A stretch of DNA of 44,571 nucleotides from an uncultured Clostridium sp. (GTDB taxonomy: Bacteria; Bacillota; Clostridia; Clostridiales; Clostridiaceae), in assembly GCA_934746015.1 (NCBI GenBank), contig CAKVEW010000027.1:1-44571 (forward strand). The letters run 5' to 3'. The translations under genes and the position numbers were made by a program. Every line of letters begins with the position of its first letter. Within the stretch, counting starts at the first letter, position 1. The notes under the pieces are model-generated. The model did not search any database and was not told the origin of the DNA. It saw only the letters and a list, made by a program, of their open reading frames with translations. Shown here in pieces: positions 9,201 to 17,060 of this stretch.

Positions 9201-9759
9201 AGTATTTGATACAGAAATTTATTCAAATACTGGGGGTCAATCTTCTAAAGCTACACCAGAAGCAGCAGTTGCTAAGTTTGCTGCTACAGGAAAGAGAACT
9301 AAGAAGAAGGATTTAGGCTTAATGGCTATGACCTATGGATATGTGTATGTAGCACAAATATGTATGGGAGCTAACTTAAATCAAACTCTTAAAGCAATTG
9401 CAGAAGCAGAAAGTTATAAGGGACCTTCATTAATAATAGCTTATGCTACTTGTATATCTCATGGAATTAAGATGGGTATGTCTAATACTCCATTTGAAGA
9501 AAAGAGAGCTGTAGATTCAGGATACTGGCATTTATATAGATACAATCCTGACTTAAAGATTTCTGGTAAGAATCCATTTAATTTAGATTCAAAGGCACCA
9601 ACTGCAAGCCTTAGAGAATTCTTAATGGGAGAAGTTAGATATTCATCATTAGCAAAAGCTTTCCCAGAAATAGCAGAAGAATTGTTTGAAAAAACTGAAG
9701 AAAATGCTAAGGAAAGATATGAAAGATATAAGAGTTTAGCAGAAAAGACAATATTATAG
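6229..9759 (+). CDS. nifJ: Pyruvate:ferredoxin (flavodoxin) oxidoreductase
   Basis: This single-chain enzyme (1176 residues, full length for the family) oxidatively decarboxylates pyruvate to acetyl-CoA and reduces ferredoxin, the central step of clostridial fermentation. It begins with the pyruvate-binding domain (GNTAAAYVSYALTEV, PITPSSPMAE). Two 4Fe-4S ferredoxin motifs follow, at C691/694/697/701 and C748/751/754/758. A CAGCG pair (C815, C818) with a later TGCSS Cys supplies the third cluster. The thiamine pyrophosphate site is GDGWAYDIGYGG at about 966-977 with NTGGQ at 1000-1004. AAAGGAGG precedes ATG 6229. Codon choice is more biased than in neighbouring accessory genes, consistent with high expression. 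It appears monocistronic. Confidence 0.97.
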   Translation: MRKTKTMDGNTAAAYVSYALTEVSSIFPITPSSPMAEHVDEWVAKGKKNIFGKPVKVVEMQSEAGAAGALHGSLQAGALSTTFTASQGLLLMVPNMYKMVGERLPAVIHVAARAIATSSLSIFGDHQDVMAARQTGFAMLSEGSVQEVMDLAPVAHLTAIKARMPFVNFFDGFRISHEIQKIEVLEYDELANLVDYKALNNFRKNALNPDHPVTRGTSQNPDTYFQLTESLNKYYDDIPDIVEEYMSKITELTGREYHCFDYYGDKEADRILVAMGSVIEVAEETIDYLRAKGEKVGLVKVRLYRPFSIEKLLKVIPKTVKKIAVLDRTKEPGSIGEPLYLDIVRAVNEMENTPKVYGGRFGLGSKDPYPAHIEAVFDNLNLDKPKNRFTIGIDDDVTYLSLTPKEDLDATPEGITACKFWGLGSDGTVGANKSAIKIIGDHTNMYAQGYFAYDSKKSGGITVSHLRFGKSPIKSHYEIDKADFIACHNQSYVYNYDVLKGLKKNGVFVLNTIWSEEELDKKLPAKIKRYIAENNIQFYTINAIKIAQEIGLGGRINMIMQSSFFKLANIIPIEDAVKYLKDAVVTSYGKKGEKVINMNFEAIDKGLESLVKIDPPENWKDAEDDMLEEKIDVPKFVEEVCIPINKLEGSSIPVSTFIDAGAEDGTFMSGTTAFEKRGIAVNVPEWIPDKCIQCNQCSFVCPHAVIRPFLSTNKELKNAPDSYKSIKANGIKGDKEYNYTIGITPLDCTGCGNCAEICPAPGKALVMKPMDTQSKQIEAWNYAIEELNPKENPMSKTTVKGSQFEQPLLEFSGACAGCGETTYAKLVTQLFGDRMMIANATGCSSIWAASGASTAYRPNHEGNGPAWANSLFEDNAEYGLGMFLGVKTIRDRIADNVRIALEEGNMSTEANAILKDWLDNVDNGEGTRQRAENLRSVLEQENSEIAKEILKDKEFFVKRSQWIFGGDGWAYDIGYGGLDHVLASGEDINVLVFDTEIYSNTGGQSSKATPEAAVAKFAATGKRTKKKDLGLMAMTYGYVYVAQICMGANLNQTLKAIAEAESYKGPSLIIAYATCISHGIKMGMSNTPFEEKRAVDSGYWHLYRYNPDLKISGKNPFNLDSKAPTASLREFLMGEVRYSSLAKAFPEIAEELFEKTEENAKERYERYKSLAEKTIL

Positions 9760-9787
9760 TAAAAAAAGTTAAGAAAATATTAAATTA

Positions 9788-9877
9788 AAGACTCAATCTT
9801 GTGATTTATTTCTTTATATTGTACAGTTAAAATAATACTGTATAAAAAGAAAATTTCATTTAGATTGAGTTTTTCTT
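9788..9877 (+). terminator. Terminator of the pyruvate:ferredoxin oxidoreductase gene
   Basis: ACTCAATCT (9791-9799) pairs with AGATTGAGT (9862-9870), followed by TTTTCTTT. The long interior contains a smaller ACAGT/ACTGT hairpin (9823-9840). Confidence 0.6.
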
Positions 9878-9952
9878 TAAAAATTTATTATTTATATAAA
9901 AATATTATATAGGTTCTTAAATTTATATAGTAAGTTAATTTAGGAGGGTTTT

Positions 9953-10564
9953 ATGAAAATATATGAAGCATGTGTAGGAAGTTATAATGAAGCAATTAAA
10001 GCAGAAAAATTAGGAGCTAATAGAATAGAATTTTGTGATAATCTTTCAGAAGATGGTACAACACCTAGCTTTGGAAATATAAAAAAGACAATTAATAAAC
10101 TTAAGATTCCAGTAATGGTTATTATAAGACCAAGAGGAGGAAGTTTTGAATACTCAGAAGATGAAGTAGAAATTATGATAGAAGATATCAAAATGTGTAA
10201 AGAATTAGGTGCTTACGGAGTAGTAATTGGAGCCTTAAAAGGGGATAAAATAGATTTAAATACAACTAAAAGATTAGTGGAAGTAGCCAAGCCTATGAAT
10301 ATTACCTTCCATATGGCCTTTGATGAAATAGAAGATAAAAAGGAAGCAATTGATCAGTTAGTAGAACTTAGAATAGATAGAATATTAACTAAGGGTGCAC
10401 GAGGAGGAAATGCACTAATTGGAAGGGAATCAATTAAAGATTTAATTAAGCATGCTAATGATAGAATTATAATTATGCCAGGTAAGGGCGTAAATAAAGA
10501 AAATAGAGATTATATCATGGAATATACTGGAGCTAAAGAAATTCATGGAACAAGGGTAGTATAG
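9953..10564 (+). CDS. cutC: CutC-family protein
   Basis: This 203-residue TIM-barrel protein matches the CutC family from its first strand (MKIYEACVGSYNEAIKAEKLG), the RIEFCDNLSEDGTTPS motif, IIRPRGG, and the later TFHMAFDE and ILTKGARGG segments. CutC is historically linked to copper homeostasis, though a direct role is disputed. The length fits the shorter Firmicutes forms. AGGAGG precedes ATG 9953. It stands alone between two terminators. Family certain, physiological role not. Confidence 0.93.
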   Translation: MKIYEACVGSYNEAIKAEKLGANRIEFCDNLSEDGTTPSFGNIKKTINKLKIPVMVIIRPRGGSFEYSEDEVEIMIEDIKMCKELGAYGVVIGALKGDKIDLNTTKRLVEVAKPMNITFHMAFDEIEDKKEAIDQLVELRIDRILTKGARGGNALIGRESIKDLIKHANDRIIIMPGKGVNKENRDYIMEYTGAKEIHGTRVV

Positions 10565-10607
10565 ATTTTATTTTAATGATAATTAAATATAAAAATATTC
10601 ATATAGG

Positions 10608-10636
10608 AGAAGCTGTTTTTTTGCAGCTTCTTTTTA
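10608..10636 (+). terminator. Terminator after cutC
   Basis: AGAAGCTG (10608-10615) pairs with CAGCTTCT (10624-10631), followed by a T-run. It is a canonical Rho-independent terminator. Confidence 0.8.
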
Positions 10637-10906
10637 ATTTAGCTTGGATTAGACAATGTAATTCACACAAGATAAGTATTAATAGAAAGAGTTATTTTAC
10701 TTATAAAAAATGGTTTTGTTTGAAAAAAAAGGTTATTTATGATAAAGTGTAATTGTTATAAAGACTATAATAAATACTTATTATATAATTTTTAAAAATA
10801 GATAATTGTCTTAATAAATCTTTAAGATTTTCTTATAAGTACTGTAAGATACCTATAATAAGATTATTTATAGGAAGGATAAAAAAGTAAATAGGGGGAA
10901 TATAAT
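10637..10906 (+). promoter_or_regulatory. A/T-rich leader of the glycopolymer operon
   Basis: There is no coding sequence here. A TATAAT at 10854-10859 lacks a convincing -35 box. CCTATAA (10852-10858) and TTATAGG (10868-10874) form a small dyad overlapping that -10, so an operator or short leader hairpin is possible. The ribosome binding site AGGGGG (10893-10898) serves the TTG start at 10907. Confidence 0.3.
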
Positions 10907-12343
10907 TTGAATAAATTCAGAATAGCTTTTACAAAACTTTATATAAATATATTGCTAGTACTAATGTTAATAGTAATATATTACTGTAAGTTTTACTTAA
11001 AAATTCTAAGCCAGGGAGATATTTTACCAGCAATAATTTTAATAGGTATAATTACTTTAGAATTATTTATTATAGTAAAAAAAGTAGATGTAAAATGGAA
11101 ATTAATATTTATATTACTCTTAGGATTCATCTTAAGGGGATTATGGCTCTTAAATATTAATAGTATTCCAACTTCAGATTTTAGAGTAATTTATGAATGT
11201 GCACAGGATTTATTAACTGGAGATACTAATGCCTTTTGGGGGAGTGGGTATATAGCCAGGTTTCCACATTTAACGATTATGGTTTTATATATGGCACTTA
11301 TGATAAAAGTTTTTCCTGTTAGTAATTTAATTGCAATGAAGTTTGTTAATTTATTATCTGGGGTTTTAATTATTTATTTAGTATACCTTCTAGCTAGAGA
11401 AATATTCAATTCTAAAAAATTAGGACTTTATGCTGCAGGTTTAGGATCAGTTTTCTCTCCACTAGTAACTTATGTTGGCGTTTATTGCACAGAAAACATT
11501 GCGATACCTTTCTATATACTAAGTACCTATATATTTATATTAGTAGTGAAAAATAAGAAAAGTAAATATTATTTAATATTATCTGGTGTAATTTTATCTA
11601 TTGGGAATTTATTTAGAATGGTTGCAACAATTATGATAATAGCTTTTGCTATGTATTTAATAATATATGCAAAGGATAAATTCCTTGAAAGGGTTAAAAA
11701 GATATTACTTTATTTAGCACCTTATTTACTTGTTCTTTTCACAGTAAGTTCTTTATTACATTGGATTGGGATAACTGAATTTCCATTATGGAAAGGGAGT
11801 GAACCAAAAGTTACTAGCATACTAAAAGGAAGTAACATAGAAAGAGGTGGAAGATGGAATGAAGAAGATGCCTCAATTGTAAATAAATATGATTATGATT
11901 ATAATAAAATAAGTGAAGCCAGCAGGAAAATCATTATTAAAAGACTAACTACTACCAAGCCTTTAGAGTTAGCTAAGTTTTATCTAAATAAATTTGCTAA
12001 GCAGTGGAATGAAGGAGATTTTGGTGGTATTTTCTGGTCGAAACTAAATGTTCCGGAAGAGGAAATAATAATTGATGTATCTCTTGAGTTACTAGAGATA
12101 GTCTATTTATTTGTAATGATTCTTGTATTTTTAGGAATAATTAATAGACGAAAAAATAATAAGAATTATGAAATAAATTTAATATATTTAATACTATGTG
12201 GATATGGAGTTATGTATTTAGTAACAGAGTCGCAAGCTAGATATTCATTAATTATAGCATGGATCTTTATTATTTTAGCCACTGAAGGAATTAGGTTTTT
12301 AATTAGAAAATCTAATAGGGAGGAAGACTTTGAAAAAATATAA
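10907..12343 (+). CDS. GT-C fold membrane glycosyltransferase, copy 1
   Basis: This 478-residue protein has about eleven membrane segments and the topology of the ArnT/PMT-like (GT39/GT83) glycosyltransferases, which use polyprenyl-phosphate sugars on the outer membrane face. The first extracellular loop carries the expected acidic residue (PTSDFRVIYE) and the GDTNAFWGSGYIARFPH motif. The start is TTG 10907 behind AGGGGG. It is a close paralog of the gene at 14155: the blocks FPLWKGSEPKVTSILKG and FNSKKLGLYAAGL are identical. Its 3' end overlaps the LtaS-like gene by 14 nt. It probably adds a sugar to a lipoteichoic-acid-like or other surface polymer; acceptor and sugar are unknown. Confidence 0.85.
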   Translation: MNKFRIAFTKLYINILLVLMLIVIYYCKFYLKILSQGDILPAIILIGIITLELFIIVKKVDVKWKLIFILLLGFILRGLWLLNINSIPTSDFRVIYECAQDLLTGDTNAFWGSGYIARFPHLTIMVLYMALMIKVFPVSNLIAMKFVNLLSGVLIIYLVYLLAREIFNSKKLGLYAAGLGSVFSPLVTYVGVYCTENIAIPFYILSTYIFILVVKNKKSKYYLILSGVILSIGNLFRMVATIMIIAFAMYLIIYAKDKFLERVKKILLYLAPYLLVLFTVSSLLHWIGITEFPLWKGSEPKVTSILKGSNIERGGRWNEEDASIVNKYDYDYNKISEASRKIIIKRLTTTKPLELAKFYLNKFAKQWNEGDFGGIFWSKLNVPEEEIIIDVSLELLEIVYLFVMILVFLGIINRRKNNKNYEINLIYLILCGYGVMYLVTESQARYSLIIAWIFIILATEGIRFLIRKSNREEDFEKI

Positions 12344-14123
12344 ATGGATAGTAATAATATTAGGAATTTTATATACAAAAGGTTTTTTATTGGCATTATT
12401 TATTACATTTGATAATGGAAGTTTTAATATTAATGGAGCAGACATAAATATATTTTTAATATTGCCACATTTAGCTATATTAGGAGTATTTGTATTACCA
12501 GCTTTAATGTTTAAAGGAAAGAACTCTATTAGATATCTATTATTTATAGATATTATATATACCCTTTTAATTATTTCAGATTTGTGGGTATATAGGGGAA
12601 CTGGTCATTTATTAGAATTAAAGTTCTTATTCTTTAAGGAAGGTTTTTATACCATAAATGAAGGTATAATTAATCCTAGAATTAGAGACATAGTCTTTTT
12701 AATTGATATTGGTTTATTATTATTTTATTATAAGAAGATTACTAGTAAAATTAATAATATAAGAAGAGTAGGAACTTCATTAGTACTAATAGCCTTATGC
12801 TTTGCTATAATAGGAAGTTTTCACTATATATTGGACATAGAGGATTTAACTAATGGAAAGGTTAGATTTATACAAGAAGAATGGCAGGGAACATGGAATC
12901 CTTATACTAAAATTGTATGTAGATCTCCAATAGGTAACCATATTTATGAGGACTATAAAACTATTAAAAAGTTAGTAAGAAAAGCTAATGACAATGATAT
13001 TAATGAAATAAATCAGTGGCTAGAGTGGAATAAAGAAGGGTTAGATGATAATGAATATAAAGCATTAGCTAAAGGAAAGAACGTTGTATTCCTTCAAATT
13101 GAGGCTTTAGAAAATTTTGTTATTAATGAGAAAGTATTTGACCAAGAAATTACACCTAACTTAAATAAGTTAATTAAAGAAAATTTGTACTTTAAAAATA
13201 TTCACGAGCAAAATAGTGCCGGTAATAGTATAGACACGGACATGATGGCAGCTTCAGGTGTATTACCCTTAGGGGATGTTATAACTTATTTAGAATACCC
13301 AGAAGTAAAATACTATTCATTGCCAAGGATATTAAATAAAGAAGGGTATAATACTATTTTAACTCATGCAGAAAAGGCTGGAGATTGGAACTGGGCAGAG
13401 GCTGGAAAGTCAGCAGCAGACTATAAGACAATATGGGATATAAGAGACTATACTATAGATGAGATAGTAGGTTTTGGATTATCAGATAGAAGCCTTTATA
13501 CACAATTTGTAGAGAAAATAGCAAAGGAAGAAGAGCAATTTTTAGCTGTAGTACCAACATTAACTAGTCATGGACCCTTTGATATTGATGAAAAATATAG
13601 AGAATTAGAGCTACCTAAGGAGCTAGATAAAAATAAATTAGGTGGATATTTTCAAAGTATTCATTATGCAGATAAACAAATAGGGTTATTTTTTGAATTA
13701 TTAAAGGAAAAAGATTTATTAGATAATACTATTGTAGTAGTTTATGGAGATCATGGTGGAATTCATAAATATTATATGGAAGATGTAGAGGCTAGTAATA
13801 TTGAAGGAACATGGTGGCAAGAAAAGTATAGTAAAATTCCTTTAATTATCTATGGAAGTGATATACCTGGTAAAACTATAGAAGCTTATGGCGGACAAAT
13901 AGATATTATGCCCACTGTTTCATATCTTTTAGGAGTAGATACAAATGGATATCCTATGGGGAGAAATCTACTAAATACTAATAGGAATGCAACTGTTATT
14001 AAGGACGGAATAATATTAGGAAATCCTAAGGGAGATGAAGAAGAGATGTTAAAAAAAGCTTATGACATAGCAGATAAAATAATAAAAAACAATTATTACT
14101 ACAAAACTAATAAAGTAGACTAA
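12330..14123 (+). CDS. ltaS: LtaS-type polymer synthase/transferase (sulfatase superfamily)
   Basis: This 597-residue protein has five N-terminal membrane segments and a large extracellular alkaline phosphatase/sulfatase-fold domain from about residue 245. Metal-site residues are visible at E258 (LQIEALENF) and D474-H475 (YGDHGG). Where Staphylococcus aureus LtaS has its catalytic Thr, this protein appears to have Ser300 in SAGNSIDTDMM. The family transfers glycerol phosphate or phosphoethanolamine groups from lipids to surface polymers. The start is TTG 12330 with GGGAGGA upstream, overlapping the previous gene. It lies between two paralogous GT-C genes, so polymer synthesis and glycosylation look coupled. 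Whether it is a true LTA synthase, a primase or a phosphoethanolamine transferase cannot be decided here. Confidence 0.85.
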   Translation: MKKYKWIVIILGILYTKGFLLALFITFDNGSFNINGADINIFLILPHLAILGVFVLPALMFKGKNSIRYLLFIDIIYTLLIISDLWVYRGTGHLLELKFLFFKEGFYTINEGIINPRIRDIVFLIDIGLLLFYYKKITSKINNIRRVGTSLVLIALCFAIIGSFHYILDIEDLTNGKVRFIQEEWQGTWNPYTKIVCRSPIGNHIYEDYKTIKKLVRKANDNDINEINQWLEWNKEGLDDNEYKALAKGKNVVFLQIEALENFVINEKVFDQEITPNLNKLIKENLYFKNIHEQNSAGNSIDTDMMAASGVLPLGDVITYLEYPEVKYYSLPRILNKEGYNTILTHAEKAGDWNWAEAGKSAADYKTIWDIRDYTIDEIVGFGLSDRSLYTQFVEKIAKEEEQFLAVVPTLTSHGPFDIDEKYRELELPKELDKNKLGGYFQSIHYADKQIGLFFELLKEKDLLDNTIVVVYGDHGGIHKYYMEDVEASNIEGTWWQEKYSKIPLIIYGSDIPGKTIEAYGGQIDIMPTVSYLLGVDTNGYPMGRNLLNTNRNATVIKDGIILGNPKGDEEEMLKKAYDIADKIIKNNYYYKTNKVD

Positions 14124-14154
14124 TTATTGATTAATGAATTCAGGAGGTAGCTTT

Positions 14155-15600
14155 TTGGATAAGTTTAAAATAAGTTTTACAAAGTTTTATATAAATATAT
14201 TAACAGTTTTAATGGGTATAGTTGTAGTAGCATGTGGATTAATTACAGTTGGTAGCTTGATTTTTTATGAAAAATTCAATATACAGGTAATAATACCAAT
14301 ATTAATTTTGGCAATTACAATTGCTTTAGAGTTATATATTATTAAAAAAGATATAAAAACTAAATATAAGATATTATTAATTTTATTATTATCATGTATT
14401 TTACGTGTGCTATGGTTATTAAATGTAAATACTATGCCAATATCAGACTTTAGAGTAATTTATGAAACTGCACAGGATTTATTAGAGGGAAATACAAGTG
14501 CTTTTTGGGGAACTGGATATTTAGGAAGGTTTCCTCATTTAACAATAATGAGTTTATATATGTCATTTATGATAAAGGTATTTCCAGTAAATAATATAAT
14601 TGCAATGAAGGTTGTTAATTTATTCTTTGAAGTTTTAACAGTTTATTTAATATATCTTTTAGCAAAAGAAATATTTAATTCTAAGAAATTAGGACTTTAT
14701 GCAGCTGGTTTAGCTTCATTTTTCCCACCACTAGTAACTTTTGTTGGAATACTATGTACAGAAAATATTGCAATACCATTTTATTTACTAAGTACTTATT
14801 TATTTATCTTAGTAATTAAAAATAAGAAAAGTAAATATTATCTTATATTATCTGGAGTTATGTTATCTATAGGAAATTTATTTAGAATGGTTGCAACAAT
14901 TATGGTTATAGCCTTCGGAATATACTTATTAATTTACACAAAGGACAAGCTTTTTGAAAAGCTTAAAAGAGTTGGACTTTACTTATTGCCTTATCTTTTA
15001 GTTTTATTTACAGTAAGCTCTATATTACAGGGATTAGGAGTAACAGAATTCCCATTATGGAAAGGTAGTGAACCTAAGGTTACTAGTATATTAAAGGGAA
15101 CTAATATAGAGAGCTTTGGAAGATGGAATGAAGAAGATGCTTCAATTGTAACTAAATACAATTATGATTATGATAAGATAGATAAAGCTAGTAAGGAAAT
15201 TATAAAAGAAAGATTAGCAACTACAAATCCTTTAAAATTAGCGGGATTTTATATAGTTAAATTTGCAATGCAATGGAGTATAGGAGATTTTGAGGGAGCA
15301 TATTTATCTAAATTAGATATGCAGGAAGATGCAGTTAAAGTCAATGTATCCCTTTGGTTTATTGAAGTTATTTATGGATGTATTATGTTACTTGTTTTCT
15401 TAGGCTTAAATAATAGAAGAAAAAGAACTGATGATTCAGCAATAAATTTATTATATATAATACTTTGTGGATATGGTGTTATGTACTTAGTAACAGAGGC
15501 TCAAGGACGATATTCACTTATAATAGCATGGACATTTATTATTTTTGCAATAGAGGGCCTTAGGGTTTTATTAAAAAAATACAACTTAAGTGAAGCCTAA
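14155..15600 (+). CDS. GT-C fold membrane glycosyltransferase, copy 2
   Basis: This 481-residue paralog of the 10907-12343 gene has the same membrane topology and motifs (PISDFRVIYETAQDLLEGNTS, GTGYLGRFPH). An upstream in-frame ATG at 14134 exists, but the AGGAGG box lies inside that extension (14142-14147). TTG 14155 is correctly spaced and aligns with the TTG start of the first copy, so 14155 is chosen. Sequence between the two copies has diverged mainly in the C-terminal third. This is a tandem duplication that now flanks ltaS. The two copies may use different acceptors or sugars. Confidence 0.85.
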   Translation: MDKFKISFTKFYINILTVLMGIVVVACGLITVGSLIFYEKFNIQVIIPILILAITIALELYIIKKDIKTKYKILLILLLSCILRVLWLLNVNTMPISDFRVIYETAQDLLEGNTSAFWGTGYLGRFPHLTIMSLYMSFMIKVFPVNNIIAMKVVNLFFEVLTVYLIYLLAKEIFNSKKLGLYAAGLASFFPPLVTFVGILCTENIAIPFYLLSTYLFILVIKNKKSKYYLILSGVMLSIGNLFRMVATIMVIAFGIYLLIYTKDKLFEKLKRVGLYLLPYLLVLFTVSSILQGLGVTEFPLWKGSEPKVTSILKGTNIESFGRWNEEDASIVTKYNYDYDKIDKASKEIIKERLATTNPLKLAGFYIVKFAMQWSIGDFEGAYLSKLDMQEDAVKVNVSLWFIEVIYGCIMLLVFLGLNNRRKRTDDSAINLLYIILCGYGVMYLVTEAQGRYSLIIAWTFIIFAIEGLRVLLKKYNLSEA

Positions 15601-15620
15601 TATAAAAAGGAGATAATAGT

Positions 15621-16625
15621 ATGGAAGAAAGATTATATTTAGTTGTACCTTGCTACAATGAGGAAGAGGTTTTAAGAGAAACAGCTAAAAGACTTTTAGA
15701 AAAGATAAATAAGATGATAAACCAAGGACAAGTATCTAAGGAAAGTAAGATATTATTTGTTAATGATGGCTCTAAAGATAGGACTTGGGACATAATAGAA
15801 GAACTTTACAATAGCAACTCTATATTTTCAGGAGTAAACTTATCAAGAAATAGAGGCCATCAAAATGCTTTATTAGCAGGGCTAATGGTAGCTAAGAAAT
15901 ATGCAGATATGGTTATTTCATTAGATGCAGATTTACAAGATGATATAGATGTAATAGAAAAATTTGTTGATGAATATTATTCAGGTAGTGACATAGTTTA
16001 TGGAGTTAGAAGTTCTAGGGAAACAGATACCTTCTTTAAAAGAACAACAGCACTAGGCTTTTATAAATTTATGGATAAGCTAGGTGTTAATGTTGTTTAT
16101 AACCATGCAGATTATAGACTTATGAGTAAAAGAGCATTAGAAGGATTAGCAGAATTCAAAGAAGTAAATTTATTTTTAAGAGGTATAGTACCTCTAATTG
16201 GATATAAACATTCTATAGTTGAATATGAAAGACATGAAAGATTCGCTGGAGAATCTAAGTATCCACTAAAAAAGATGCTTGCATTTGCAATAGATGGAAT
16301 AACTTCCTTTAGTGTTAAACCTATAAGATTAATTTCAGTTTTAGGCTTTTCAATATTTTTTATAAGCTTAATTGCATTAATATACTCATTAGTAGTAAAG
16401 CTCCTAGGTAAAACAGAAGTTGGATGGACATCAATTGTAATATCCATATGGATGTTAGGTGGGATTCAATTACTTTCATTAGGGGTGATAGGTGAATATA
16501 TAGGTAAGATATATAATGAAACTAAGGCAAGACCAAGATATATTATTAAAGATAAATTAATAAGAAATAAGGAAGAAAAGATAAATGAATATAATAAACA
16601 AAATAAAAAGTATATTTATAAATAA
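15621..16625 (+). CDS. GT2 polyprenyl-phosphate glycosyltransferase (GtrB/CsbB-like)
   Basis: This 334-residue protein has an N-terminal GT-A domain (VVPCYNEEEVL at about 7-17, VNDGSKDRTW, NRGHQNALLAGL, ISLDADLQDD) and two C-terminal membrane segments at about 230-295, the GtrB/dolichyl-phosphate mannose synthase plan. It should charge undecaprenyl phosphate with a sugar from a nucleotide donor on the cytoplasmic face. AAAGGAGA precedes ATG 15621. The next gene, GtrA-like, overlaps its end by 41 nt. With the GT-C enzymes it forms a three-component glycosylation system like CsbB/GtcA/YfhO of Bacillus and Listeria. Confidence 0.93.
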   Translation: MEERLYLVVPCYNEEEVLRETAKRLLEKINKMINQGQVSKESKILFVNDGSKDRTWDIIEELYNSNSIFSGVNLSRNRGHQNALLAGLMVAKKYADMVISLDADLQDDIDVIEKFVDEYYSGSDIVYGVRSSRETDTFFKRTTALGFYKFMDKLGVNVVYNHADYRLMSKRALEGLAEFKEVNLFLRGIVPLIGYKHSIVEYERHERFAGESKYPLKKMLAFAIDGITSFSVKPIRLISVLGFSIFFISLIALIYSLVVKLLGKTEVGWTSIVISIWMLGGIQLLSLGVIGEYIGKIYNETKARPRYIIKDKLIRNKEEKINEYNKQNKKYIYK

Positions 16626-16977
16626 GGAATTTATATTATTTATAATTATAGGTGTTATAAATACATTTAATGGAGTTATGTTTTCCTTTATATATTCAAG
16701 CTTACTTAATGAAAATTTAGCTTTTATCTTAGGGTATATTTCAGGATTGATAGTTTCATATATTTTAAATAGCTATATAACCTTTAAAGAAAAACTATCT
16801 TTTACTAAGTTTATTAAGTTTGGAATTTCATATATACCTAATTTTATAATTCAAAACATAGTTGTAATAATAACCCTTAATATTTTAGGCTTAGATAAAT
16901 TAATTGCATATTGTTTAGCTGCAGTTATAGGGATTCCAGTAACATTTGTATTATTAAAGTTTTTTGCTTTTAAATAA
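16585..16977 (+). CDS. GtrA/GtcA-family membrane protein
   Basis: This 130-residue protein has four membrane segments and the GtrA pattern (FIIIGVINTFNGVMF at the start, SYILNSYITFKEK in the second loop, KFFAFK at the end). GtrA-like proteins are thought to move polyprenyl-phosphate sugars across the membrane or support the GtrB enzyme. The start lies inside the 3' end of the GT2 gene, with AAGGAAG as ribosome binding site. It closes the glycopolymer operon, which ends in a strong terminator. Confidence 0.88.
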   Translation: MNIINKIKSIFINKEFILFIIIGVINTFNGVMFSFIYSSLLNENLAFILGYISGLIVSYILNSYITFKEKLSFTKFIKFGISYIPNFIIQNIVVIITLNILGLDKLIAYCLAAVIGIPVTFVLLKFFAFK

Positions 16978-16980
16978 AAA

Positions 16981-17043
16981 TAAATATACTATTGCTTGCT
17001 CTGTCATAAATTTCAAGTCATCGCAATAGTATATTTATTTTTT
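16981..17043. terminator. Bidirectional terminator between convergent genes
   Basis: A perfect 15-bp inverted repeat (16981-16995 and 17023-17037) is followed by T-runs in both directions. It separates the glycopolymer operon from the convergent minus-strand peptidase gene. Confidence 0.8.
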
Positions 17044-17060
17044 TAGCTAAAGAAAATCTT

